Shown here: positions 1 through 6,659 of the stretch, in pieces | How positions within the stretch are numbered: position 1 is the stretch's first letter | How the letters are laid out: every line of letters begins with the position of its first letter | Origin: Kineosporiaceae bacterium | GTDB lineage: Bacteria > Actinomycetota > Actinomycetes > Actinomycetales > Angustibacteraceae | Direction: 5' to 3' | Assembly: GCA_027345905.1 (NCBI GenBank) | Contig: DAIETC010000226.1 | Location: 1-10,267, forward strand | DNA length: 10,267 nt | Position numbers and translations under genes: made by a program | Notes under the pieces: model-generated | Told to the model about the DNA's origin: nothing | The model's input: only the letters and a program-made list of their open reading frames with translations | The model's database searches: none

Positions 1-11
1 ATGACCAACGG

Positions 12-848
12 GTGAGCATCGAGCGGGTCGACGACCCGACCGACCCCCGGGTCCACGAGTACGTGGGCCTGACCGACCTGGCCCTGCGCACCAGGCGTGA
101 GCCCGCCGAAGGTCTGTACCTGGCCGAGAGCGACAAGGTGATCCGCCGCGCCCTGGCAGCCGGGCACCGCGCGCGCTCCTACCTGATGGGCGAACGCTGG
201 CTGGACGAGCTGAGCGACCTTGTGCGGGCCGCGCAACTTGCCGACGTGCCGGTCTACGTTGGCGAACCCGCTGTCCTGCAGGCGATTACGGGCTTCCACC
301 TGCATCGCGGGGCCATCGCCGCGATGCATCGTCCGAGGCTGCCGGTGTTGAGCGAGGTGCTGGCCCGCGCCCGCCGGGTCGCCGTACTCGAAGACGTGGT
401 CGACCACACGAACCTGGGTGCTGCGTTCCGAAGTGCTGCGGCACTAGGCGTTGACGCAGTCCTGGTGACGCCCAGCTGCGCCGACCCGCTCTACCGCCGC
501 TCGATCCGGGTGTCGATGGGCGCGGTCTTCCAGGTTCCCTGGACCCGCATCCAGCCGTGGCCACGTGGCATCGACACCCTGCGTGCCGCCGGCTTCACGA
601 CCGCCGCCCTCGGGTTGGGACCGGACTGCATCAGTCTGGACGAGCTGGCGGCACGGGACGTCGGGCGTCTGGCACTCGTCCTCGGAACGGAAGGGGACGG
701 CCTGCGGGCTGCGACCATCGCCGCGGCCGACCTGAACGTTCGGATCCCGATGAGCGCGGGGGTCGACTCCCTGAACGTGGCCGCAGCAGCCGCCGTCGCC
801 TTTTACGCCACGAGAACGCGGCTGGCTGGGGGCGGCGAGCCTTCGTGA
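12..848 (+). CDS. TrmH/SpoU-family RNA 2'-O-methyltransferase
   Basis: A 278-residue SPOUT-class enzyme, expected to transfer a methyl group from S-adenosylmethionine to a ribose 2'-OH in tRNA or rRNA in the cytoplasm. The N-terminal ~110 residues resemble the substrate-binding region of actinobacterial TrmH-like proteins (EPAEGLYLAE at 30-39, then a HLHRG stretch near 96-100). The C-terminal SpoU domain has all three motifs: DHTNLGAAFRSA at 131-142 (Asn134 and Arg140 are the usual conserved pair), LVLGTEGDGL at 222-231, and IPMSAGVDSLNVAAAAA at 245-261, which forms the knotted SAM pocket. The GTG start matches the family's N-terminus. Only 11 bases lie upstream, so the ribosome binding site and any upstream operon partner cannot be judged. 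The frame-1 TGA overlapping the start (13-15) is automatic for a GTG-A start and is not evidence of coupling. The gene is convergent with the next one, 28 bp apart. The family is certain; the target nucleotide is not determinable. Confidence 0.93.
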   Translation: MSIERVDDPTDPRVHEYVGLTDLALRTRREPAEGLYLAESDKVIRRALAAGHRARSYLMGERWLDELSDLVRAAQLADVPVYVGEPAVLQAITGFHLHRGAIAAMHRPRLPVLSEVLARARRVAVLEDVVDHTNLGAAFRSAAALGVDAVLVTPSCADPLYRRSIRVSMGAVFQVPWTRIQPWPRGIDTLRAAGFTTAALGLGPDCISLDELAARDVGRLALVLGTEGDGLRAATIAAADLNVRIPMSAGVDSLNVAAAAAVAFYATRTRLAGGGEPS

Positions 849-876
849 TGACGCCGGCTCGAGCGCGCCGACACAC

Positions 877-1413
877 TCAGCCGCGACCGAGCCCCTCGAC
901 GACGTGCGCGCCGGGCAGCAGGGCGAGCAGGGCGCCGGGCAGCACCAGCTTGCTGTGTCGAACCCCCGACCCGACCACCACCTCGGGCGCCGCGACGACC
1001 GCCGGGTCGACCAGCAGCTCCCAGTCCGGCGGCAGCCCCACCGGGGTGATCCCCCCGTACTCCATCCCGGTGAGGACGACGGCCCGCTCCATGGGCAGGA
1101 ACGAGGCCTTGCGCACGTCCAACCAGCGCTTGACCACCCCGTTGACGTCGGCGCGCGTCGTGGCCAGGACCACACAGGCAGCGACCCGCTCGACCCCGGC
1201 ACGCCGTCCGCCGACCACCACGCAGTTGGCCGACGCCGACAGCGGCACGCCGTACGCCTCGGCCAGGCTTGCGGTGTCGGCCTGCGCCGGGTCGATCGGT
1301 GCCACGAGCACCTGCGCGGCGTGCGCCCAGGTGTCGAGCAGGGCTGCCACCGGCGCGGCCAGGAGGTGGGAATCCTGCAGCGCCGCCCGTGTTGTCAATG
1401 CGCCCGGTGCCAC
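877..1413 (-). CDS. YbaK/EbsC-family aminoacyl-tRNA deacylase (tRNA editing)
   Basis: A 178-residue single-domain protein of the YbaK/ProX family, which hydrolyses mischarged tRNA (classically Cys-tRNA(Pro); other members act on other substrates). The N-terminal ~60 residues are a small helical lead-in. The editing fold runs about 64-176 and shows ANCVVVGG (62-69), a VRKASF segment (100-105) whose lysine is in the position expected for the conserved YbaK lysine, and GMEYGGITPVGLP (116-128), the family's glycine-rich substrate loop. The frame stays open back to an ATG at 1572, but that start would overlap the divergent helicase gene by 42 bp and add 53 residues unlike the family. GTG at 1411-1413 gives the usual length and has a TANNNT element 8 nt upstream. 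The gene is divergent from the HelD-like gene and convergent with the RNA methyltransferase. The exact tRNA substrate is unknown. Confidence 0.88.
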   Translation of the reverse strand: MAPGALTTRAALQDSHLLAAPVAALLDTWAHAAQVLVAPIDPAQADTASLAEAYGVPLSASANCVVVGGRRAGVERVAACVVLATTRADVNGVVKRWLDVRKASFLPMERAVVLTGMEYGGITPVGLPPDWELLVDPAVVAAPEVVVGSGVRHSKLVLPGALLALLPGAHVVEGLGRG

Positions 1414-1421
1414 GCTGGGCG

Positions 1422-1427
1422 AGGTTA
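1422..1427 (-). promoter_or_regulatory. Putative -10 element for a leaderless YbaK-family transcript
   Basis: Read on the minus strand this is TAACCT, matching the actinobacterial TANNNT -10 consensus. It is followed by 8 nt and then the GTG at 1413-1411, so a transcript starting at the usual distance would begin at or near the start codon. No convincing Shine-Dalgarno lies between. I see no strong -35 hexamer. The hexamer match alone is weak evidence; support comes from its position and the same arrangement at two other genes in the window. Confidence 0.35.
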
Positions 1428-1436
1428 CCGGGTCGC

Positions 1437-1468
1437 CTGACACCGGACCCGCTGGGTCGGCATAGACT
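1437..1468 (+). promoter_or_regulatory. Putative promoter for the HelD-like gene
   Basis: CTGACA at 1437-1442 matches TTGACA in five of six positions, and TAGACT at 1463-1468 fits TANNNT. The spacer is 20 bp, longer than the ideal 17-18, which lowers confidence. Transcription would start near 1475 and give a leader of about 56 nt before the GTG at 1531. The region is shared with the divergent editing gene, so the two promoters lie back to back within about 100 bp. Confidence 0.35.
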
Positions 1469-1512
1469 TCATGGCCGCCTGCAACGGCGAGGCGGCCGAC
1501 AGTGACGTTCCA

Positions 1513-1518
1513 GGGGAG
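1513..1518 (+). promoter_or_regulatory. Ribosome binding site deciding the HelD-like start
   Basis: GGGGAG at 1513-1518 is the best purine-rich Shine-Dalgarno candidate upstream of the GTG at 1531, with a somewhat long spacing of 12 nt. The in-frame ATG at 1471 has no such site and would add 20 residues unlike the family. The protein beginning at 1531 reads into the typical HelD opening (IAAEQRHLDRLYARI). Confidence 0.5.
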
Positions 1519-1530
1519 AGTGGTCCACTC

Positions 1531-3771
1531 GTGAGCGATGCTCGTCCGCAGATCGCCGCCGAGCAGCGGCACCTGGACCGCTTGTACGCACGAATCGACC
1601 AGCTGGGGCAGTCAGCGCAGGCTCACCTGCAGCGCGTTCGGGCCGCCGGGTCGACGGGCACACCGCAGGCGAGGTCCGAACGGGACGCCTTCGCGCAGAG
1701 CCTTGAGCAGCGCCTCGCCCAGCTGCGCAACGTCCAGGACCGGCTGTGCTTTGGCCGCCTCGACCTGGTGACGGGCGAGCGGCACCACATCGGGCGCATG
1801 GGCCTGTCGGACGATCACCAGGAGAAGCTGCTTGTCGACTGGCGAGCCCCGGTGGCCGCGCCGTTCTACCAGGCGACGCCGGCGGCGCCGGCCGGGGTGC
1901 TGCTGCGCCGGCACCTGACGACCCGCGGGCGCCACGTCGTCGCACTGGACGACGAGGTCATGGACCTGGACGCCATCGACGAGTCCCAACGCGCCGCGCT
2001 GCAGGGCGAAGGTGCCCTGATGGCAGCGGTCCGCGCTCCACGGACCGGGCGGATGGGCGACATCGTCGCCACGATCCAAGGTGAGCAGGACCGGATCGTT
2101 CGTGACGAGCTGGCCGGCGTACTCGTCGTGCAGGGCGGCCCCGGCACCGGCAAGACGGCGGTCGCGTTGCACCGAGCCGCCTATCTGTTGTTCACACACC
2201 GTGAGCGCTTGGAACGCAGCGGGGTTCTCGTGGTCGGGCCGGGCCCGCTGTTCCTGCGCTACATCGAGCAGGTGCTTCCCTCGTTGGGTGAGTCCGGCGT
2301 GGTCATGGCTACCCCCGGAACGTTGTTCCCGGGGGTGAGCGCCACCACGGAGGACCGCGACGAGGTTGCCGCCGTCAAGGGCGACGCCCGCATGGCGGCG
2401 CTACTGGCCCGCGCGGTCGCTGACCGTCAGCGCCTGCCGGACGACGACCTCGACCTCAAGGTCGGATCGCACCGGATCACGCTGACCCGTGCGGTCGTGG
2501 CGGCGGCGCGCGCCCGGGCCCGAGCCGCGGGCCAGCCGCACAACCAAGCCCGCGTCGGGTTCGTGAAAGACCTGCTGCGCCACCTCGCCGGTCGGCTGGC
2601 CGAGTCGATGGGACAGACCCTCACCGAGGATCTGCGCCTGGAGCTGGACGCCGACCTGCGGGACGCCCGCGACGTCCGGGTTGCGCTGAACCTGTTGTGG
2701 ATGCCCCTGACGCCGCAACGTTTTCTCACCGACCTGTTCGCGACCCCGGTCCGGCTGGAGTCGGCGGGCCGTGAGCTGAGCGCGTCCGAAAGGGCTGCGC
2801 TGCAACGGGAGCGGTCCGCGCCGTGGACGCTGTCGGACGTCCCGCTGCTCGACGAGGTGGCCGAGCTGGTGGGGGACGACGGCGAGGCGGCCCGGGCGCA
2901 GGCGTACCAACGCAAGCAGGAACGTGCCAGCGAGCTGGAGTACGCACGCGGCGTCCTGGCGATGAGTGGCGACCGCGCCCCTGGTGTGTCCGTCGAGATG
3001 CTCGCCGACCAGTTCGCCGCCAGAGGCGTCTCACGCTCGGTCGTCGAACGTGCCGGCGCCGACCGCAGCTGGGCCTTCGGTCATCTGGTCGTCGACGAGG
3101 CCCAGGAGCTGTCGGCGATGATGTGGCGGCTGTTGGCGCGGCGGTGCCCAAATCGCTCGTGGACCGTGGTGGGCGACCTCGCGCAACGCGGCTCGGTCAC
3201 CGGGGCCGCCTCCTGGGCTGACGCGCTCGACCCGGTGGCGCGTGGGCGCTGGCGGGTCCGCGAGCTGAGCGTCAGCTACCGGACGCCGTCGCGCGTCATG
3301 GCCGTGGCTGACGCCATGGCGCTGGCCGCCAGGCTGCCCGTCACGCCGGTCATCTCGGTGCGCGAGGGCGCCGACCCGCCCGCCGTGTTGCGCGCCGGGC
3401 CAGGCGATGACGAGGCGGTCGTGGCCGTCGTAGGCCGGCTGCTGGCCGACGCCGACCAGGGCACTCTTGCGGTGGTCGGGCCCATCGGCCAGGTGGAGGG
3501 GCTGGCTGTCGCGCTCGACCAGGCCCTGCCCGGTCAGGTCGGCGACGGGCACCGGCGGGCGCTGTCCGCGCGGGTCAGTGTGCTGGCCCCAGAGCAGGTC
3601 AAGGGCCTGGAGTTCGACGACGTCGTCGTGGTCGAGCCCGCAGCCATCGTCGCCGGCTCGTCCCGGGGCCGCAGCGACCTGTACGTCGCGTTGTCGCGCC
3701 CGACCCGACGGCTCGTGGTGGTCCACCATGAGCCGCTCCCGCCGGGTATGGACGACCTGACGCCGTGGTGA
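1531..3771 (+). CDS. helD: HelD-family RNA polymerase-recycling ATPase (UvrD/Rep-like superfamily 1)
   Basis: A 746-residue protein, close to the length of actinobacterial HelD. HelD binds RNA polymerase and uses ATP to pry the clamp open and release stalled polymerase from DNA; the related HelR protects against rifamycins. Visible parts in order: an N-terminal antiparallel coiled coil (about 5-75) that in HelD enters the secondary channel; DWRAPVAAPFY (103-113); a Q motif TIQGEQD (181-187); Walker A GGPGTGKT (202-209); a long middle region (about 270-500) where the clamp-opening insertion is expected; Walker B VVDEAQ (520-525); KGLEFDDVVVVEP (691-703); and VALSRPTRR (719-727), the arginine-bearing motif VI. 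All motor motifs look intact. No palindromic rifamycin-associated element was seen upstream, so I favour HelD over HelR without excluding it. An RlmA-like gene follows after 22 bp and is probably co-transcribed. Confidence 0.92.
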   Translation: MSDARPQIAAEQRHLDRLYARIDQLGQSAQAHLQRVRAAGSTGTPQARSERDAFAQSLEQRLAQLRNVQDRLCFGRLDLVTGERHHIGRMGLSDDHQEKLLVDWRAPVAAPFYQATPAAPAGVLLRRHLTTRGRHVVALDDEVMDLDAIDESQRAALQGEGALMAAVRAPRTGRMGDIVATIQGEQDRIVRDELAGVLVVQGGPGTGKTAVALHRAAYLLFTHRERLERSGVLVVGPGPLFLRYIEQVLPSLGESGVVMATPGTLFPGVSATTEDRDEVAAVKGDARMAALLARAVADRQRLPDDDLDLKVGSHRITLTRAVVAAARARARAAGQPHNQARVGFVKDLLRHLAGRLAESMGQTLTEDLRLELDADLRDARDVRVALNLLWMPLTPQRFLTDLFATPVRLESAGRELSASERAALQRERSAPWTLSDVPLLDEVAELVGDDGEAARAQAYQRKQERASELEYARGVLAMSGDRAPGVSVEMLADQFAARGVSRSVVERAGADRSWAFGHLVVDEAQELSAMMWRLLARRCPNRSWTVVGDLAQRGSVTGAASWADALDPVARGRWRVRELSVSYRTPSRVMAVADAMALAARLPVTPVISVREGADPPAVLRAGPGDDEAVVAVVGRLLADADQGTLAVVGPIGQVEGLAVALDQALPGQVGDGHRRALSARVSVLAPEQVKGLEFDDVVVVEPAAIVAGSSRGRSDLYVALSRPTRRLVVVHHEPLPPGMDDLTPW

Positions 3772-3783
3772 CGAGCGCGTGCG

Positions 3784-3790
3784 GGTGAGG
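3784..3790 (+). promoter_or_regulatory. Closely spaced ribosome binding site of the RlmA-like gene
   Basis: GGTGAGG lies only 3 nt from the GTG at 3794, shorter than usual. An in-frame TGA at 3791-3793 sits directly before the GTG, so no start further upstream is possible in this frame. No ATG, GTG or TTG occurs between 3794 and the zinc-binding cysteines. The start is therefore well fixed despite the short spacing. Confidence 0.5.
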
Positions 3791-3793
3791 TGA

Positions 3794-4621
3794 GTGCTGG
3801 CCGACGTCGCCACGTTGTTGCGCTGCCCCGCTTGCCATGGCGAGCTCTGGGTCGAGGCGAGCGTGGTGCGCTGTCAGCAGGGCCACCAGTTCGACGTCAG
3901 TCGGCAGGGGTACGTCAACCTGCTGGGCACGGCCCAGCCCGCTAGCGCGGACACGGCCGCCATGGTGCAGGCCCGGGCGCAGTTCCTGGCCGGCGGTCAC
4001 TACCTGCCGCTCGCGCGGGCCGTGTGCGCTGCCGTCGGGGCGGGGGAGGGCCCGGTGGTCGAGCTCGGCTCGGGGACGGCGTACTACCTATCGGCGGTGC
4101 TGCAGCGGCGGCCACAGTCCGTCGGGATGGCCATCGACGTCTCGGTGCCGGCCTGCCGGCGCGCGGCCAAGGCCCACCCGCGGATCGGGGCCGTGGTGGC
4201 CGACGCCTGGGGGCAGCTGCCCGTGATGGACCGTTGCGCGGACGTGGTGCTGGTCGTCTTCGCGCCGCGCCGCGGCGCCGAGATCGCGCGCGTACTGCGT
4301 CCCGGAGGACGGCTAGTGGTGCTCACCCCAGCCGCCGACCACCTCGGCGAGCTCGTAGAGCCGCTCGGCCTGCTCCGCGTCGACCAGCGCAAGGACGAGC
4401 GCCTGCGGGCGGGGCTCGAGCCCTGGTTGGTCGTGCGCGAGGCGGTGTCGGTCCGGTTCAGCCTGTCCCTGGACGCCACCGACGTGGAGCAGCTGGCGGC
4501 CATGGGCCCCAGCGCCTTCCACAGCACTGCGGCCGAGCGCCAACGACGGGTGGCGGCGCTCACCCTCCCCACCACGGTCACCGCCTCCGTCACGGTGACC
4601 ACCCTGTGCTCCCGTCCCTGA
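3794..4621 (+). CDS. rlmA: RlmA-family 23S rRNA (guanine-N1)-methyltransferase
   Basis: A 275-residue SAM-dependent methyltransferase, matching the ~270-280 residues of RlmA(I) and RlmA(II)/TlrB. The family methylates N1 of a guanine in helix 35 of 23S rRNA: G745 in Gram-negatives, G748 in Gram-positives, where it contributes to tylosin-type macrolide resistance. The N-terminus is a zinc ribbon with Cys11, Cys14, Cys27 and His31, followed by the family segment FDVSRQGYVNLLG. The Rossmann fold follows, with SAM motif I VVELGSGT at 88-95 and the downstream motif VLRPGGRLVVLTP. The C-terminal part carries the FSLSLDATDVEQLAAMGP stretch common to the family. The GTG start is fixed by an adjacent upstream stop. 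It lies 22 bp after the HelD-like gene, implying one transcript. G748 specificity is inferred from the Gram-positive context, not proven. Confidence 0.9.
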   Translation: MLADVATLLRCPACHGELWVEASVVRCQQGHQFDVSRQGYVNLLGTAQPASADTAAMVQARAQFLAGGHYLPLARAVCAAVGAGEGPVVELGSGTAYYLSAVLQRRPQSVGMAIDVSVPACRRAAKAHPRIGAVVADAWGQLPVMDRCADVVLVVFAPRRGAEIARVLRPGGRLVVLTPAADHLGELVEPLGLLRVDQRKDERLRAGLEPWLVVREAVSVRFSLSLDATDVEQLAAMGPSAFHSTAAERQRRVAALTLPTTVTASVTVTTLCSRP

Positions 4622-4674
4622 CCCCGCCCCGGCCCGGCCCGCGCGCCCGCCCCGGCCCCCGCGCCCGCCCCCCG
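4622..4674. other. A/T-free C-rich tract (G-rich on the minus strand)
   Basis: Directly after the stop of the RlmA-like gene, 53 bases contain no A or T. Nine runs of three or more C occur (4622-4625, 4627-4630, 4633-4635, 4638-4640, 4646-4648, 4650-4653, 4656-4660, 4664-4666, 4668-4673), separated by one to five bases. The minus strand therefore has nine G-runs, enough for a G-quadruplex. The tract also contains the repeated words CGCGCCCGCCCC and CGCGCCCGCCCCC. It could be structural, part of transcript termination, or simple mutational drift. Confidence 0.7.
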
Positions 4675-4692
4675 ACGTGATCACGCAACGCA

Positions 4693-4732
4693 CGCCGCGC
4701 GGCGCTTTGTGACGCGTCGGCGCGTCACAAAG
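4693..4732. terminator. Perfect 12-bp-stem hairpin preceded by a 12-bp palindrome
   Basis: CTTTGTGACGCG at 4705-4716 and CGCGTCACAAAG at 4721-4732 are exact reverse complements around a 4-base TCGG loop. Immediately before it, 4693-4704 (CGCCGCGCGGCG) is itself a perfect palindrome, and CGTGATCACG at 4676-4685 is another. No U-tract follows on either strand, so this is not a canonical intrinsic terminator, but actinobacterial terminators often lack one. Its place after the HelD/RlmA pair and about 100 bp before prfC suits a terminator. The equal-armed, AT-containing stem could instead be an operator for a dimeric regulator. Confidence 0.5.
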
Positions 4733-4821
4733 ACGCAGGTCGGTGCGGCCACGGGGGGGTAAGGCGAGCGCGGGGACAGGCGCCGCCCGGCAGAGCAGCG
4801 AGCTGGGCGTCCAGACGCCGG

Positions 4822-4827
4822 TAGCCT
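4822..4827 (+). promoter_or_regulatory. Putative -10 element for a leaderless prfC transcript
   Basis: TAGCCT matches TANNNT and is separated from the GTG at 4835 by 7 nt, the distance at which transcription normally starts. There is no clear Shine-Dalgarno close to the GTG. No good -35 hexamer is seen 17-18 bp upstream. Confidence 0.4.
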
Positions 4828-4834
4828 GGGCACT

Positions 4835-6454
4835 GTGACGACGAGCGCCGGCCTGGCCCCCGTGCTGCGGGCCGGCGCCGACGACGTCTCGCGCGAGGCC
4901 GCGCGCCGACGTACGTTCGCGGTCATCAGCCACCCCGACGCCGGCAAGTCCACGCGCACCGAGGCGCTGGCCCTGCACGCGCACGTCATCGGGCAGGCCG
5001 GCGCGGTGCACGGCAAGGCCGGCCGGCGCGGCACGGTCTCGGACTGGCAGGACATGGAGCAGGCCCGGGGCATCTCGATCACCTCGGCGGCGCTGCAGTT
5101 CTCCTACCGCGACCACGTGGTGAACCTGCTCGACACCCCCGGGCACGCCGACTTCAGCGAGGACACCTACCGGGTGCTGTCGGCGGTGGACGCCGCGGTG
5201 ATGCTGCTGGACGCCGCCAAGGGCCTGGAGCCGCAGACGCTCAAGCTGTTCCAGGTCTGCAAGCACCGGGGCATCCCGGTGATCACGGTGATCAACAAGT
5301 GGGACCGGCCCGGGCGCGACCCCCTCGACCTGTTGGACGAGATCTCGTCCCGGATCGGTCTGCGGCCGACCCCCCTGACCTGGCCGGTGGGCGTGGCCGG
5401 GGACTTTCGCGGCGTGCTCGACCGGCGTACCGGGCAGATGGTCGCGTTCACCCGCACCGTCGGCGGTGCCGGAATCGCCCGCGCAGAGCTGCTGGACGCC
5501 GACACCGCGCTGGAGCGGGAAGGTGACGCGTTCGCCGAGGCCGTCGACAGTGACGAGCTGCTCGCTTCGGACGGAGCGAACCACGACCAGGCCGCCTTCC
5601 TGGCCGGGCGCACCACCCCGGTGCTGTTCGCCTCGGCGTTCTTGAACTTCGGGGTCGGCCAGCTGCTCGACGTGCTTCTCGAGCTGGCGCCCGCACCACA
5701 GGACCGGCCGGACGAGGACGGCGTGCCACGACCGATCCAGGCGCCCTTCAGCGCACTGGTGTTCAAGGTGCAGGCGGGCATGGACCGCGCGCACCGCGAC
5801 CGGCTGGCCTTCGCCCGCGTGTGCTCCGGGGTGTTCGAGCGCGGCATGGTCGTCACCCACGCCGCCACGGGCCGGCCGTTCACGACGAAGTACGCGCACT
5901 CGGTGTTCGGCCGCGAACGCACGACGCTCGAACAGGCCTTCCCCGGCGACGTCATCGGCCTGGTCAACGCCGGCTCGCTGCGCGCGGGGGACACCCTCTA
6001 CAGCGAGGACGCCGTCGCCTTCCCGCCGATCCCGAGCTTCGCGCCCGAGCACTTCGCGGTGGTCCGCGCGCAGGACGTCAGCCGCTACAAGCAGTTCGCC
6101 CGCGGAATCAGCCAGCTCGAGCAGGAGGGCGTCGTCCAGGTGCTGCGTTCGGACCTGCGCAGCGCGCAGTCGCCGGTGCTCGCGGCGGTCGGCCCGATGC
6201 AGTTCGAGGTGGTCGAGCACCGGATGGGCGGTGAGTTCAGCTCGCCGGTGCGCCTGGAGCGGCTCGACTACAGCGTGGCGCGCCGTGTCCAGCCGAAGGA
6301 CGTGCCGGCCCTGAGCGGCGAGCGCGGGGTCGAGGTCCTGACGCGCGGCGACGGCGCCCTGCTGGCACTGTTCACCGACATCTGGCGGGTGCGCTCGGTC
6401 GAGCGGCAGCTGCCGGACGTCGTCCTCGAGCCCCTGGTCGCCGCTGCCGACTGA
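4835..6454 (+). CDS. prfC: Peptide chain release factor 3 (RF3) GTPase
   Basis: A 539-residue translational GTPase, the normal length for RF3. RF3 removes RF1 or RF2 from the ribosome after peptide release, using GTP, and also helps in translational quality control. The GTPase domain (about 22-290) shows G1 HPDAGKST (33-40), the switch-I-like ARGISITSA (77-85), G3 DTPGHADFSED (100-110) and G4 NKWD (154-157), with SAFLNFGVG marking G5. Domain 2 (beta barrel, about 310-400) and the RF3-specific C-terminal domain (from about 400, including VGPMQFEVVEHRM) complete it. Compared with enterobacterial RF3, G1 has Ser39 where Thr is usual and G4 has Trp for Leu; both are conservative. The start is GTG with a TANNNT element 7 nt upstream. 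The gene seems to stand alone, with 213 bp before and 409 bp after. RF3 rather than EF-G is indicated by the length and by SDWQDMEQARGIS. Confidence 0.96.
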   Translation: MTTSAGLAPVLRAGADDVSREAARRRTFAVISHPDAGKSTRTEALALHAHVIGQAGAVHGKAGRRGTVSDWQDMEQARGISITSAALQFSYRDHVVNLLDTPGHADFSEDTYRVLSAVDAAVMLLDAAKGLEPQTLKLFQVCKHRGIPVITVINKWDRPGRDPLDLLDEISSRIGLRPTPLTWPVGVAGDFRGVLDRRTGQMVAFTRTVGGAGIARAELLDADTALEREGDAFAEAVDSDELLASDGANHDQAAFLAGRTTPVLFASAFLNFGVGQLLDVLLELAPAPQDRPDEDGVPRPIQAPFSALVFKVQAGMDRAHRDRLAFARVCSGVFERGMVVTHAATGRPFTTKYAHSVFGRERTTLEQAFPGDVIGLVNAGSLRAGDTLYSEDAVAFPPIPSFAPEHFAVVRAQDVSRYKQFARGISQLEQEGVVQVLRSDLRSAQSPVLAAVGPMQFEVVEHRMGGEFSSPVRLERLDYSVARRVQPKDVPALSGERGVEVLTRGDGALLALFTDIWRVRSVERQLPDVVLEPLVAAAD

Positions 6455-6457
6455 GGC

Positions 6458-6525
6458 GCGGCCACCCGCCCGGCCACTGGGGCACCCTGCGGCCACCCGC
6501 CCGGCCACTGGGGCACCCTGCGGCC
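6458..6525. repeat. 31-bp tandem duplication after prfC
   Basis: Positions 6458-6488 and 6489-6519 are identical 31-bp units, beginning GCGGCCACCC and ending GGGGCACCCT. A third copy starts at 6520 but breaks down after GCGGCC (6525). The first unit begins 4 bp after the prfC stop. Each unit carries the sequence GGCCACTGGGGCACCC, which can pair with a downstream arm at 6539-6555. The perfect identity indicates a recent duplication or active homogenisation. Confidence 0.9.
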
Positions 6526-6555
6526 TTCAGCAGGCCACGGGAGCACCCAGTGGCC
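6503..6555 (+). terminator. Long two-tier hairpin, possible prfC terminator
   Basis: GGCCACTGGGGCACCC (6503-6518) pairs with GGGAGCACCCAGTGGCC (6539-6555) with one bulged base and one mismatch. Inside it, GGCCT (6522-6526) and AGGCC (6532-6536) form a second perfect stem around TCAGC. The sequence after the hairpin (ACAGGGTTTGG) is not a U-tract. The position, 48 bp past the prfC stop, suits a terminator. The same 5' arm also exists in the first 31-bp unit at 6472-6487, so the 3' arm has two possible partners. Confidence 0.5.
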
Positions 6556-6659
6556 ACAGGGTTTGGCAGTAGCAGCACCCAGGGTGGGTCAGTTCGCTGC
6601 CACAACCGGCCCGGCGGCTCGCTCTGGCCGGACGTCGGCCAACTGGCTCCGGCGTCTGG

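Noticed and set aside
849..876. Bidirectional terminator between the convergent genes
   Set aside because: Only a short GCTCGAGC palindrome (857-864) is seen; it is too weak to call.
557..1465. 302-residue plus-strand frame across the end of the methyltransferase and the YbaK-like gene
   Set aside because: It overlaps two recognised genes in other frames, and its Arg/Ser/Thr/Ala-rich composition is typical of an out-of-frame high-GC reading.
1471..1530. Upstream ATG extension of the HelD-like protein
   Set aside because: The ATG is 2 nt after the -10-like TAGACT, has no ribosome binding site, and the extra 20 residues do not resemble the family; GTG at 1531 fits better.
1414..1572. N-terminal extension of the YbaK-like protein to the ATG at 1572
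   Set aside because: It would overlap the divergent HelD-like coding region and add residues foreign to this compact family.
4313..6508. 731-residue open frame on the minus strand, antisense to prfC and the end of the RlmA-like gene
   Set aside because: It mirrors the high-GC codon structure of real plus-strand genes, has biased Arg/His/Gly/Val composition and no recognisable domain.
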